Below are positions 9,270 through 16,978 of a stretch of DNA of 64,000 bases, piece after piece. The stretch covers positions 2,398,501 to 2,462,500 of the forward strand of contig NZ_CP049616.1 of assembly GCF_011068285.1 (NCBI RefSeq), in the 5' to 3' direction. Position numbers and translations under genes: made by a program. The notes beneath the pieces were generated by a model that worked only from the letters and a program-made list of their open reading frames with translations, was not told where the DNA came from and did no database searches. This stretch comes from Flagellimonas oceani (GTDB taxonomy: Bacteria > Bacteroidota > Bacteroidia > Flavobacteriales > Flavobacteriaceae). Numbering within the stretch: position 1 is the stretch's first letter; each line of letters opens with the position of its first letter.

Positions 9270-9752
9270 CTATTTCCCCAACACTGCCATTTGGATGGCC
9301 GCAATAGCAGCTTCGGTCCCTTTATTACCGTGCTTGCCCCCACTTCTAGCTCTGGACTGCTCAATATTATCGTCCGTTAGCACGCAAAAAATCACAGGAA
9401 CATCGTAAGCAACGTTCAGGTCCTTGATGCCTTGGGCCGTGGCGCTGCAGACAAAATCAAAATGGCTGGTCTCCCCTCGAATAACGCTGCCAATGGCTAT
9501 AACGGCGTCCACTTTTTCCGTTTGAATCATTTTTTTGCAACCGAAAGTCAGTTCAAAACTCCCCGGCACGCTCCAACGAAGCAAATTTTCGGGAAGGGCA
9601 CCGCAATCCACAAGGGCCTCCATCGCGCCCAAGTAAAGGGCCTCGGTAATTTCTTCGTTCCATTCCGAAACAACAATCCCAAACCGAAGGTCCTTCGCAT
9701 TTGGGATTTTGCTTTTATCGTAAACGGATAAGTTTTTGTTCTCTGTGGCCAT
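9270..9752 (-). CDS. ribH: 6,7-dimethyl-8-ribityllumazine synthase
   Basis: This 160-residue enzyme condenses 5-amino-6-ribitylamino-uracil with 3,4-dihydroxybutanone phosphate in riboflavin synthesis. Family motifs are RFGIVVSEWNEEIT (about residues 22-35), VPGSFELTF (about 62), AIGSVIRGETSHFDFV with the catalytic His (about 87-102), and VIFCVLTDDNIEQSRARSGGKHGNKGTEAA (about 120-150). It normally assembles as a 60-mer or pentamer. It follows the TPR gene by 3 bases, so the two are co-transcribed. Confidence 0.97.
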   Translation of the reverse strand: MATENKNLSVYDKSKIPNAKDLRFGIVVSEWNEEITEALYLGAMEALVDCGALPENLLRWSVPGSFELTFGCKKMIQTEKVDAVIAIGSVIRGETSHFDFVCSATAQGIKDLNVAYDVPVIFCVLTDDNIEQSRARSGGKHGNKGTEAAIAAIQMAVLGK

Positions 9753-9755
9753 GTT

Positions 9756-10517
9756 CTAGTTTTGTGCCAATCCGATCAGGGCATCAACACCATTGGCTTC
9801 TTGAGAGTTCGGATATTCCTCTTTAATTCTTTCAAAATACCCCAAAGCTTTGCTTTTTTCACCTAGTTCCAAAGCTACCACACCAGCTTTGTGTAAAAAT
9901 CGAGGTGCAGTGAATTCGTTGTCGCTGTGTGCAATGGCCTTTTCATAATAATCCAAGGCATCATCGTTCTGGTTCAACTGCGAAAAGGCATCGCCTATTC
10001 CTCCTTTGGCCATGGCCCCCATAATATCATCATCGGAAGAGAACTCTTCCAAATGCTCAATGGCCTGGTCATATTGCTTTAGGTTCAAATACGTCATACC
10101 AGCGGAATATTTTGCCAAATTGGCCGCTTTGGTACCACTGTATTCCTCGATAATGTCCAAGAAACCATATTTACCTTGCGCACCGTTCAAAGCCATATTG
10201 AACAACGAATCTTTTTCGGTTTCACTTGCCAAGGCTTGATCAAAATATTGTTGTGGATAAAAAAGTTCGTTTGCTGCGGAAGCTTCCTTTGGGTTCTGGA
10301 TGAACTGGTGGTATCCCAAATAGGCCAAAACACCTACGGCGATTACACCGATTACGCCCAAAATATAGTTTTGGTTCTTCTGAACCCAAGCTTCGGTCTT
10401 GGAGGCACCCTCGTCCAAAGTATTGAAAACTTCAGCCGTTGTGCTGTCGTGTTCCTCTATCTGAGCTTCTTCCTCTTTATTTTTTGGCTTAAAGCCTCTC
10501 TTCTTGTATGTTGCCAT
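9756..10517 (-). CDS. Tetratricopeptide repeat protein with one membrane segment
   Basis: This 253-residue protein has an N-terminal basic/acidic cytoplasmic stretch (about 1-48), one transmembrane segment (about 50-70, YILGVIGVIAVGVLAYLGYH) and a periplasmic part with TPR-type helical repeats. The repeats are recognisable as AGMTYLNLKQYDQAIEHLEEF, GDAFSQLNQNDDALDYYEKA and AGVVALELGEKSKALGYFERI. The layout matches YfgM-like proteins, which assist folding at the Sec translocon. That role is inferred for this protein. A strong TAnnTTTG promoter match lies upstream at 10538-10545. Confidence 0.85.
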   Translation of the reverse strand: MATYKKRGFKPKNKEEEAQIEEHDSTTAEVFNTLDEGASKTEAWVQKNQNYILGVIGVIAVGVLAYLGYHQFIQNPKEASAANELFYPQQYFDQALASETEKDSLFNMALNGAQGKYGFLDIIEEYSGTKAANLAKYSAGMTYLNLKQYDQAIEHLEEFSSDDDIMGAMAKGGIGDAFSQLNQNDDALDYYEKAIAHSDNEFTAPRFLHKAGVVALELGEKSKALGYFERIKEEYPNSQEANGVDALIGLAQN

Positions 10518-10537
10518 CCGTCATTTAATTGGTCGCG

Positions 10538-10565
10538 CAAAAATAAAGTTTTTATCCAAAACCAA
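10538..10565 (-). promoter_or_regulatory. Flavobacterial-type promoter for TPR-ribH operon
   Basis: On the minus strand TTG (10563-10565) is followed after 17 bases by TATTTTTG (10538-10545), matching the Bacteroidetes TTG-N17-23-TAnnTTTG consensus. The ATG of the TPR gene is 21 bases further on. Confidence 0.6.
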
Positions 10566-10581
10566 AAGGTAATTTATTCGT

Positions 10582-10589
10582 TATTTTTG
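10582..10589 (+). promoter_or_regulatory. Possible -7 element for recF
   Basis: TATTTTTG fits TAnnTTTG and lies 56 bases before the recF ATG. No TTG is found at the preferred distance, so this is weaker than the divergent promoter just upstream. Confidence 0.4.
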
Positions 10590-10644
10590 GATTCCCTTTT
10601 TAGAGGGGCCACCTTTTAATTCCAAATCGTTTCTCTAATTTTTT

Positions 10645-11724
10645 ATGTTTTTAAGACATTTATCTTTAGTCAATTACAAAAATTTTGATTCCAAGACCCT
10701 GGAATTCGACCCTGTCATCAACTGTTTGGTGGGCGATAATGGCGTGGGAAAGACCAATGTTCTGGACTCCATTTACCATTTGTGCTTTGGCAAAAGCTAC
10801 TTTAACCCCGTGTCCACACAAAACATAAAACACGACACCGATTTTTTTGTGGTGGAAGGGGAATTTGAGAAAAACCAGAGAACCGAAAAAATACTGTGCT
10901 CTTTTAAAAAAGGAACCAAAAAAGTGATAAAACGCAATGGAAAGCCCTATGAAAAGTTTTCGGAGCACATTGGTTTTTTGCCGTTGGTGATCATATCGCC
11001 TTCAGATCGTGATTTGATATTGGAGGGAAGCGACACCCGCAGAAAGTTTATGGACGGCGTTATCTCGCAATCGGACAAGGCATATCTGCAGAACCTCATC
11101 AAATATAACAAGGTGGTGACCCAACGCAATTCGCTGCTCAAGTATTTTGCTGCCAACCGCACCTTCGACAACGATACTTTGAGCATTTACAACGAACAGA
11201 TGAACACTTTGGGGACTGCGATCCATCAAAAAAGGGTTGCATTTATCGATTCTTTCCTGCCCATTTTTAAGGAGCAATACCAAAATATCTCCGAAAAGGA
11301 CGAAAAAATCGACCTCTCCTACGAAAGTCAATTGAGCGATAACAATTTGCTGCATCTTTTAAAAAACAATATTGAGAAAGACCGCGCCCTGCAATATACC
11401 TCGGTGGGGGTGCACAAGGACGACCTGAGCTTTACCATTGCCGGACACCCGATCAAAAAATTCGGGAGCCAAGGCCAACAAAAATCTTTTTTGATCGCCT
11501 TGAAGCTGGCACAATTTCATTTCATCAAACAATTGGCGGACACCACTCCGATTTTATTGTTGGATGATATTTTTGACAAACTGGACGAAAACCGTGTATC
11601 CCACATTGTTGGTCTGGTGAAGGACGATAATTTTGGTCAGATTTTTATTAGCGACACCCATGCGGACCGCACCGAAAATGTTGTCAAGAACATTCATCAG
11701 AGTTATAAAATATTTACCTTGTAG
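10645..11724 (+). CDS. recF: DNA replication/repair protein RecF
   Basis: This 359-residue SMC-like ATPase acts in RecFOR loading of RecA at single-strand gaps. Walker A is GDNGVGKTN (about residues 30-38). The family motif [19 protein letters not shown] is at about 119-137, the ABC-type signature [18 protein letters not shown] near 273, and Walker [16 protein letters not shown] near 299. It is of ordinary length and complete. It heads a three-gene unit with a lipoprotein and a DUF721/DciA-like gene, linking it to replication functions. Confidence 0.97.
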   Translation: MFLRHLSLVNYKNFDSKTLEFDPVINCLVGDNGVGKTNVLDSIYHLCFGKSYFNPVSTQNIKHDTDFFVVEGEFEKNQRTEKILCSFKKGTKKVIKRNGKPYEKFSEHIGFLPLVIISPSDRDLILEGSDTRRKFMDGVISQSDKAYLQNLIKYNKVVTQRNSLLKYFAANRTFDNDTLSIYNEQMNTLGTAIHQKRVAFIDSFLPIFKEQYQNISEKDEKIDLSYESQLSDNNLLHLLKNNIEKDRALQYTSVGVHKDDLSFTIAGHPIKKFGSQGQQKSFLIALKLAQFHFIKQLADTTPILLLDDIFDKLDENRVSHIVGLVKDDNFGQIFISDTHADRTENVVKNIHQSYKIFTL

Positions 11725-11728
11725 CATC

Positions 11729-12151
11729 ATGAAGCGCATTGTTCCCTTTTTATTGATTGTATTGTTCTGGAGCTGCAACGATTCATCTGTAAAGAACGAG
11801 GATTTGCATTTTTTGAACGGTTATTGGGAGATATCCGAAGTGGAATTCCCCGATGGCTCCATCAAGGAATATGGTATGAACTCGACAATCGATTTTATTC
11901 AATTGAAGGAAGGCAAAGGGTATCGAAAAAAGATGAAACCCCAGTTTGATGGCACCTACGACACCTCAAAAGATGTGGAAGATTTTGAGGTATCTGACAT
12001 CAACGATACTTTTACCCTTCTTTATAAAAATGAGTTCAGCGAATGGGAAGAAAAGTTGGTGCAGTTGGATTCGGTTTCCTTTTCGGTTATCAACCAAGAG
12101 GGTGTTACCTATAAATACAAACGTTTTGAACCCATCAAAATCCCACAATAA
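11729..12151 (+). CDS. Small lipoprotein between recF and dciA-like gene
   Basis: The 140-residue product starts at ATG 11729, four bases after the recF stop. Starts further upstream would lie inside recF. It has a short hydrophobic signal with lipobox LFWSC at about residues 13-17, so it is probably an outer-membrane or periplasmic lipoprotein. The remainder (GYWEISEVEFPDGSIKEYG..., FTLLYKNEFSEWEE) looks like a small lipocalin-like beta-barrel: an opening 'ILTGTW' type strand, then alternating strands. I do not recognise a function. The stop overlaps the next ATG by one base. Confidence 0.85.
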   Translation: MKRIVPFLLIVLFWSCNDSSVKNEDLHFLNGYWEISEVEFPDGSIKEYGMNSTIDFIQLKEGKGYRKKMKPQFDGTYDTSKDVEDFEVSDINDTFTLLYKNEFSEWEEKLVQLDSVSFSVINQEGVTYKYKRFEPIKIPQ

Positions 12152-12447
12152 TGGCGAAAAGACATAGTTCACATATTCCGTTGAGCGAAGCGCTCAGCGA
12201 ATTTATCCAAGAAAACAAGCTCCAAAAGGGCATGGACAAAGTGGATGCCAGAGAAGCCTGGGTGAAATTGATGGGCAATGGGGTAAACAATTATACATCG
12301 GCGGTTGAGCTCAAGAACGAGACGCTCTACGTTTCGCTTTCTTCTTCCGTGTTACGAGAGGAATTGAGTTTGGGCAAATCCAAAATCGTTAAAATGATCA
12401 ATGAAGAATTGGGCAAGGAATTGGTGAAAAAGTTGGTCCTGAGATAA
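12151..12447 (+). CDS. DUF721 (DciA-like) protein
   Basis: This 98-residue basic protein belongs to DUF721. In other bacteria DUF721 includes DciA, which helps load the replicative helicase DnaB where DnaC/DnaI is absent. The KH-like core is seen as WVKLMGNGVNNYTSAVELKNETLYVSLSSSVLREELSLGKSKIV. It starts ATG 12151 in a TAATG overlap with the lipoprotein gene, in the recF unit. That neighbourhood fits a replication role, but helicase loading by this protein is inferred. Confidence 0.85.
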   Translation: MAKRHSSHIPLSEALSEFIQENKLQKGMDKVDAREAWVKLMGNGVNNYTSAVELKNETLYVSLSSSVLREELSLGKSKIVKMINEELGKELVKKLVLR

Positions 12448-12455
12448 CTCGACGT

Positions 12456-12575
12456 TATGCCGAACTCGCCTGCCTGCCGGCAAAGGCAGGTTTCAGCGCC
12501 CCACCCCTTACTTATGAGACTCCGTGTCGTGCTACGACTCATTTCGACTTCGCTCAATGACCAGCGCTCAGCAAC
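12456..12575. repeat. Intergenic palindromic repeat of flavobacterial type
   Basis: Between the DUF721 gene and ndk lie nested palindromes. CCTGCC (12469-12474) pairs with GGCAGG (12485-12490) around the self-complementary TGCCGGCA. A second hairpin GTCGT-GCT-ACGAC lies near 12526-12538, followed by TTTCGACTTCGCTCAATGACC. Sequences of this kind recur between genes in many Flavobacteriaceae. No coding potential is seen. The exact borders are approximate. Confidence 0.6.
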
Positions 12576-12592
12576 CGCACGGAATAAACAAA

Positions 12593-12617
12593 AAAGCCAC
12601 CCAAAAAAGGTGGCTTT
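12593..12617 (-). terminator. Terminator of ndk
   Basis: AAAGCCACC (12593-12601) and GGTGGCTTT (12609-12617) form a 9-bp stem with a 7-base loop. On the minus strand the stem runs into a T-rich tract, 24 bases after the ndk stop. Confidence 0.85.
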
Positions 12618-12640
12618 GCTAAACTTATCTTGTAAATCGA

Positions 12641-13060
12641 TTAGTAGATTTCCCTTCCTGAGAAGTGGAAAGCACCCTCGATAGCAGCATTTTCATCACT
12701 ATCGGAACCGTGAACGGCATTCTCGCCGATACTGGCAGCGTACAGTTTTCTGATAGTCCCTTCGGCAGCTTCCTCTGGGTTGGTCGCCCCGATCAACGCA
12801 CGGAAATCATCCACGGCATTGTCTTTTTCCAAGATGGCGGCAACGATGGGGCCTCTTGTCATAAACTCCACCAATTCACCAAAAAACGGACGCTCTTTAT
12901 GTATGGCATAGAATAATTCGGCATCCCTTGTGCTCAATTGTGTGTACTTCATGGCCACAATCTTAAATCCAGCAGCCGTAATTTTATCCAAAATCGCCCC
13001 GATATACCCATTTTCAACGGCATCGGGCTTAATCATGGTAAACGTTCTATTTCCAGTCAT
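12641..13060 (-). CDS. ndk: Nucleoside-diphosphate kinase
   Basis: This 139-residue enzyme transfers the gamma-phosphate of ATP to nucleoside diphosphates through a phosphohistidine. [19 protein letters not shown] is at about 5-23, and the active-site region [12 protein letters not shown] with catalytic His is at about 114-125. The length is typical. It is transcribed alone, with its own promoter match and terminator. Confidence 0.98.
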   Translation of the reverse strand: MTGNRTFTMIKPDAVENGYIGAILDKITAAGFKIVAMKYTQLSTRDAELFYAIHKERPFFGELVEFMTRGPIVAAILEKDNAVDDFRALIGATNPEEAAEGTIRKLYAASIGENAVHGSDSDENAAIEGAFHFSGREIY

Positions 13061-13075
13061 TTTTTAAATTTTGCG

Positions 13076-13105
13076 CAAACTTAAGCTTTTTCGACCAAGG
13101 TACAA
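13076..13105 (-). promoter_or_regulatory. Promoter of ndk
   Basis: On the minus strand TTG is followed after 19 bases by TAAGTTTG (13076-13083), a full match to TTG-N17-23-TAnnTTTG. The ndk ATG is 15 bases downstream. Confidence 0.65.
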
Positions 13106-13108
13106 GGC

Positions 13109-14143
13109 TCAATAGCTTTGTTTTAACTCTTGGAGAACTGTACCATTGTCCCCCATAATTTTAAATTCGGCCTTTTTTTCTTCAATATTTAGGTTGATGA
13201 TGCCATAACTTTTATCGGAAACCACTTCACCTACGCGATGCTGATTGGGTTCTCCGCTAAAGCTCGAGTACGAATGTGTAAGCCCGCTACTGGTAAAATC
13301 CACCAAAGGATAAGACAAGCCCTCGACTTCGGCTCTAGAGAACTCCGAAATATGGCGGTCACCAGATAATAAGATCACACCTTTTGCTCCTGATTGCACG
13401 ATTATGTTCTCCAGTTTTTTCACCTCTAACGGAAAATTGCCCCATGTCTCAAAACCATGTTCGCCCGAAAGGACCTGTATGCTGGACATGATCAGATTGA
13501 AATCCGCATCGGAACCGTTAAGCTCCTTTTCCAACCATTGCCATTGGGCAGCTCCCAAAACGGTCGCCGTGGAATCCGTTGTCGGTTTGTAGCGTTTTTT
13601 GGAATCGGTATCGTCAATAAGTTCACTTCTAAAATACCGGGTATCCAAAACGATTACCTTTACCTTGCCGGCCGGCACTTCGTAATCATGCGAAGCATAG
13701 ACCCCCTCTTGGGTTCTCCGTCCACTATCTTGCGGCACGTCCATAAAATCCAAGAACACTTGCTGGCTTTCTGCCTTTATCGCAAAATCGGAACCACCGT
13801 CGTTCACACCAAAATCGTGATCGTCCCAAGTACCGATAACGGGCACTTCGTTCCTCAGTTTGGCATAACCTGCAACGGTATCCTGCATGGCATAAATGGA
13901 CCTTAACCGGTCAACATCGTCCGTATCCGCATACACAATGTCCCCGCCCCAAATCCAAACATCTGGCTTCTCGGCCAATATATCGTCCCAAAAATAGTTG
14001 GGCTCTTGCGACATATTGCAGGAGCCAAAGGCCACGACAAAATCTGGAGTTGACTGTTCTTCGACCTCAACGGTTTTCTCGGCCTTCTTTTTACAGGCAG
14101 AAAATAAAACCAAGACCGCTACATAAATATGGAATTGCTTCAT
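13109..14143 (-). CDS. PhoD-like alkaline phosphatase D family lipoprotein
   Basis: The 344-residue protein has a signal with lipobox LFSAC (about residues 13-17), so it should be a lipid-anchored periplasmic or surface enzyme. The PhoD-like metallophosphatase core shows FGSCNMSQEPNYFWDDI (about 40), WIWGGDIVYADTDD (about 62), GTWDDHDFGVNDGGSDF (about 105), VLDTRYFRS (about 165) and LLSGDRHISEF (about 257). These carry the metal-binding Asp, Asn and His. It likely hydrolyses phosphodi- or monoesters outside the cytoplasm. Substrate and phosphate regulation cannot be read from the sequence. Confidence 0.92.
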   Translation of the reverse strand: MKQFHIYVAVLVLFSACKKKAEKTVEVEEQSTPDFVVAFGSCNMSQEPNYFWDDILAEKPDVWIWGGDIVYADTDDVDRLRSIYAMQDTVAGYAKLRNEVPVIGTWDDHDFGVNDGGSDFAIKAESQQVFLDFMDVPQDSGRRTQEGVYASHDYEVPAGKVKVIVLDTRYFRSELIDDTDSKKRYKPTTDSTATVLGAAQWQWLEKELNGSDADFNLIMSSIQVLSGEHGFETWGNFPLEVKKLENIIVQSGAKGVILLSGDRHISEFSRAEVEGLSYPLVDFTSSGLTHSYSSFSGEPNQHRVGEVVSDKSYGIINLNIEEKKAEFKIMGDNGTVLQELKQSY

Positions 14144-14204
14144 GATGTGTTTTTACAAATCCAAAAATAGGGATAAACCGAATTACCTCTATATTATATT
14201 ATTG

Positions 14205-14212
14205 TATATTTG
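14205..14212 (+). promoter_or_regulatory. -7 element just upstream of nrnA-like gene
   Basis: TATATTTG fits TAnnTTTG and ends 5 bases before the ATG at 14218. If used, transcription would start at or next to the start codon, giving a leaderless or nearly leaderless mRNA. Confidence 0.5.
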
Positions 14213-14217
14213 GCCGC

Positions 14218-15234
14218 ATGAATTCAGCGGATATCACGACGGTAAAGTCGATTCTTTCCCAGCCTCAAAAGATAGCGATCATCCCCCACAGAAATCCAGA
14301 TGGGGATGCCATGGGCTCCTGCTTGGCACTGTATGGATTTTTAAAGGCGAAGGGACATACAGTATTTGTTATTGCACCAAACGACTACCCAAAATTCCTG
14401 AAATGGATGCCGGGCAACGATACCGTTATCAATTTTGAAAGGGAAAACCCAAAAGCAAAAGAAATAATTGATGGGGCCTCGGTGATTTTTACCTTGGACT
14501 TTAACGACCTTTCCCGTGTTGGGCAAATGGAACCGGTGTTACAAGAAGCCAAAGCTGATTTTATTATGATAGACCATCATCAACAGCCAAGCGATTATGC
14601 CAAGGTGACCTATTCCGATGTGACGATGAGCTCCACCTGCGAAATGGTGTACAATTTTATCGACTTTTTAGGGGAAACCGACCAGATTGATGCCGATATG
14701 GCCACCAATCTGTACACGGGCATTATGACGGATACCGGCTCTTTTAAGTACCGTTCCACATCCAGCAAAACGCACCGTGTCGTGGCCGAACTTATTGACA
14801 AGGGAGCGGACAATATGGAAATACACCGGGAGGTTTTTGATACCAATTCCCCATCCCGCTTACATTTGTTGGGGGTCGCACTGAGCAACATGGTGATTCT
14901 GCCCGAATACAGGACAGCCTACATTACCCTTACCCAAGAAGAATTGGACCAGTACAATTTTAACAAGGGAGATACGGAAGGCTTTGTAAATTATGGGCTA
15001 ACGTTGGAAGGCATTATTTTTGCCCTCATCTTTATAGAAAACCGTGAAGAAGGTATTATCAAAATCTCGTTGCGCTCCGTTGGCGATTTTTCCGTCAACG
15101 AATTTGCTCGGGAGCATTTTAACGGGGGCGGACATACCAATGCCGCAGGTGGGCGAAGCGAAACCAGTATGGAAGAGACCATTTCCAAATTCTACGATAT
15201 TTTAAAAACCTATAAAGACAAATTGAACCCATGA
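14218..15234 (+). CDS. DHH-family phosphoesterase (NrnA-like oligoribonuclease/pAp phosphatase)
   Basis: This 338-residue cytoplasmic enzyme has the DHH domain motifs HRNPDGDAMGSCLAL (about residues 22-36), TLDFNDLSRVGQM (about 90-102) and MIDHHQQPSDYA with the DHH triad (about 117-128). The C-terminal DHHA1 domain ends with the RNA-binding GGGHTNAAGG (about 302-311). NrnA-type proteins degrade short RNAs and dephosphorylate pAp. Its stop overlaps gldI by 4 bases (ATGA), so the genes are coupled. Confidence 0.93.
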   Translation: MNSADITTVKSILSQPQKIAIIPHRNPDGDAMGSCLALYGFLKAKGHTVFVIAPNDYPKFLKWMPGNDTVINFERENPKAKEIIDGASVIFTLDFNDLSRVGQMEPVLQEAKADFIMIDHHQQPSDYAKVTYSDVTMSSTCEMVYNFIDFLGETDQIDADMATNLYTGIMTDTGSFKYRSTSSKTHRVVAELIDKGADNMEIHREVFDTNSPSRLHLLGVALSNMVILPEYRTAYITLTQEELDQYNFNKGDTEGFVNYGLTLEGIIFALIFIENREEGIIKISLRSVGDFSVNEFAREHFNGGGHTNAAGGRSETSMEETISKFYDILKTYKDKLNP

Positions 15235-15779
15235 GATTTTTTCTAGCCGTTTTATTGGTTGCAATCGTTTTGAGCTGTGGGGGTCCCGAACCGAGAAGAC
15301 CTGTGGAAGTGAAATCTGGTAGTTTCTACAAGGAATCCATCGAGCGCACCAAAAAATTATTGGCCGAGGAGGAAAAAGCCATTCAAGATATTATTTCCAA
15401 GGATACCGTTCACGAGTATATGTCTAATCCAAACGGATTTTGGTATTACTACGAGACCAAAAACGACACCGCTACGTATCAATTAAAAGCAGGTGACCAG
15501 ATTTTGTTTTCCTATAATTTGATGCGCTTGGACGGGGACACCATTTATACCGCGGATAACATTGGGCCGCAATCTCATGTTATCGACAAACAACAATTGT
15601 TTCCTGGGCTTCAGAACGCGGTGAAGCTGTTAAAAATAAACGAGAAGGCAACATTTTTGTTCCCTTCGCCCCTAGCCTTCGGTTATCAAGGCGACAATAA
15701 GGCCATTGGTCCCAAAACACCGCTTAAATCATCTGTGGAATTACATACAATCATAATAGACAACGACAGTTTAAACTAA
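15231..15779 (+). CDS. gldI: Gliding-motility-associated peptidyl-prolyl isomerase lipoprotein GldI
   Basis: This 182-residue lipoprotein has lipobox VLSC at about residues 13-16. A short helical stretch (about 30-60) precedes an FKBP-type domain (about 70-180). It shows DTIYTADNIGPQSHVIDKQQLFPGLQNAVKLLKINEKATFLFPSPLAFGYQG, which is the usual FKBP order with YG replaced by FGYQG. GldI of Flavobacterium johnsoniae is required for gliding and is thought to fold motility or type IX secretion proteins in the periplasm. The gene lies between the NrnA-like gene and a second isomerase. Confidence 0.88.
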   Translation: MRFFLAVLLVAIVLSCGGPEPRRPVEVKSGSFYKESIERTKKLLAEEEKAIQDIISKDTVHEYMSNPNGFWYYYETKNDTATYQLKAGDQILFSYNLMRLDGDTIYTADNIGPQSHVIDKQQLFPGLQNAVKLLKINEKATFLFPSPLAFGYQGDNKAIGPKTPLKSSVELHTIIIDNDSLN

Positions 15780-15790
15780 ATTCATAAGCA

Positions 15791-16894
15791 ATGAAGAAAT
15801 TATTTTACATCATCCCCGTGTTTCTCCTAATCATCATAGGATGCAAATCGAGTAAGTATGCCGATTTGGGCGATGGCATTTTTGCCGACATCCAAACCAC
15901 GAAGGGAGATATCATCATCCAATTGGAGTACAAAAAAACACCTGTTACCGTAGCCAACTTTGTATCCTTGGCGGAAGGCAAAAACCCTTTTGTGAACGAA
16001 GAGTACAAGGACAAAAAGTTCTATGATGGGATTGTTTTTCATAGGGTCATCAACGATTTTATGATTCAAGGGGGAGACCCGACCGGTAGTGGAAGCGGCA
16101 ACATCGGATACACCTTTAAAGACGAGTTCAATGATTCTTTGAGACACTCCAAAAAAGGCATCCTTTCCATGGCCAACCGAGGTCCAAAGACCAACAGCAG
16201 TCAGTTTTTTATCACCCACAAGGCAACGCCTTGGTTGGATGACAAGCACACCGTTTTTGGTGAGGTTGTTGCCGGAATGGATGTGGTGGATACCATTGCC
16301 AGTGTTGAAACCGGTGCACAGGATAGGCCGAAAACCGATGTTGTAATGAATCATGTAGAAATTGTACGCAACGGCAAGGAAGCGAAGCAATTTGACGCAG
16401 TTAAGATCATGAGTGACTACTTTGAAGAAGCGAAAGCCGCTGAAGCCGCATTCAAAAAAATGAAGGAAGATTTGGCCGCTCAATTTGCAGAACAAATCGA
16501 CCAGGCCGAGGAAACTCCAAGTGGATTACGAATTCTAACCTTGAAGGAAGGTGATGGCGAGCAGCCCAAAGTAGGTCAAAAAGTATTGGTAAACTATGCC
16601 GGATGGCTGTTCAATGGGGATTTGTTCGATAGCAATATTGAAGAAATTGCCGAGCAGTTCAATCAACTGAACCCGGGCAGGAGAGATCAAGGCGGATATC
16701 GTCCATTCCCAATGGCTTACAGCCCTGACGCCCAACTGGCGGCCGGTTTCCGCGAAGGATTGTTGACCATGCAGGTCGGGGACAAAGTACGCTTGTTCAT
16801 CCCCCCTCACTTAGGATATGGCGACAACGACTACGGTCCTATTCCCGGAGGATCCACTTTGGTTTTTGATGTGGAAATTGTCGGAATCCAATAG
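15791..16894 (+). CDS. Cyclophilin-FKBP fusion peptidyl-prolyl isomerase lipoprotein
   Basis: This 367-residue lipoprotein (lipobox IIIGC, about residues 14-18) carries two unrelated isomerase folds. The cyclophilin domain (about 30-195) has FHRVINDFMIQGGDPTGSGSG, SMANRGPKTNSSQFFIT and HTVFGEV, which are the catalytic and cyclosporin-site motifs. A charged helical linker (about 200-240) follows, then an FKBP domain (about 243-367) with VLVNYAGWLFNGDLFDSN, FREGLLTMQVGDKVRLFIPPHLGYG and PGGSTLVFDVEI. It probably assists folding in the periplasm. It follows gldI by 11 bases and ends in a strong terminator. Confidence 0.93.
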   Translation: MKKLFYIIPVFLLIIIGCKSSKYADLGDGIFADIQTTKGDIIIQLEYKKTPVTVANFVSLAEGKNPFVNEEYKDKKFYDGIVFHRVINDFMIQGGDPTGSGSGNIGYTFKDEFNDSLRHSKKGILSMANRGPKTNSSQFFITHKATPWLDDKHTVFGEVVAGMDVVDTIASVETGAQDRPKTDVVMNHVEIVRNGKEAKQFDAVKIMSDYFEEAKAAEAAFKKMKEDLAAQFAEQIDQAEETPSGLRILTLKEGDGEQPKVGQKVLVNYAGWLFNGDLFDSNIEEIAEQFNQLNPGRRDQGGYRPFPMAYSPDAQLAAGFREGLLTMQVGDKVRLFIPPHLGYGDNDYGPIPGGSTLVFDVEIVGIQ

Positions 16895-16916
16895 GATCGA
16901 CTTGAAAATAAAATCT

Positions 16917-16947
16917 AAAAAAGCCGTACTTTTCGTGCGGCTTTTTT
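16917..16947 (+). terminator. Terminator after nrnA-like/gldI/PPIase operon
   Basis: AAAAAAGCCGTAC (16917-16929) pairs with GTGCGGCTTTTTT (16935-16947) around a 5-base loop, with one G-U pair. The stem is followed by a T-tract. Confidence 0.9.
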
Positions 16948-16978
16948 ATTGCCCTAACATTTTTTCCTTTCTTGTTCC

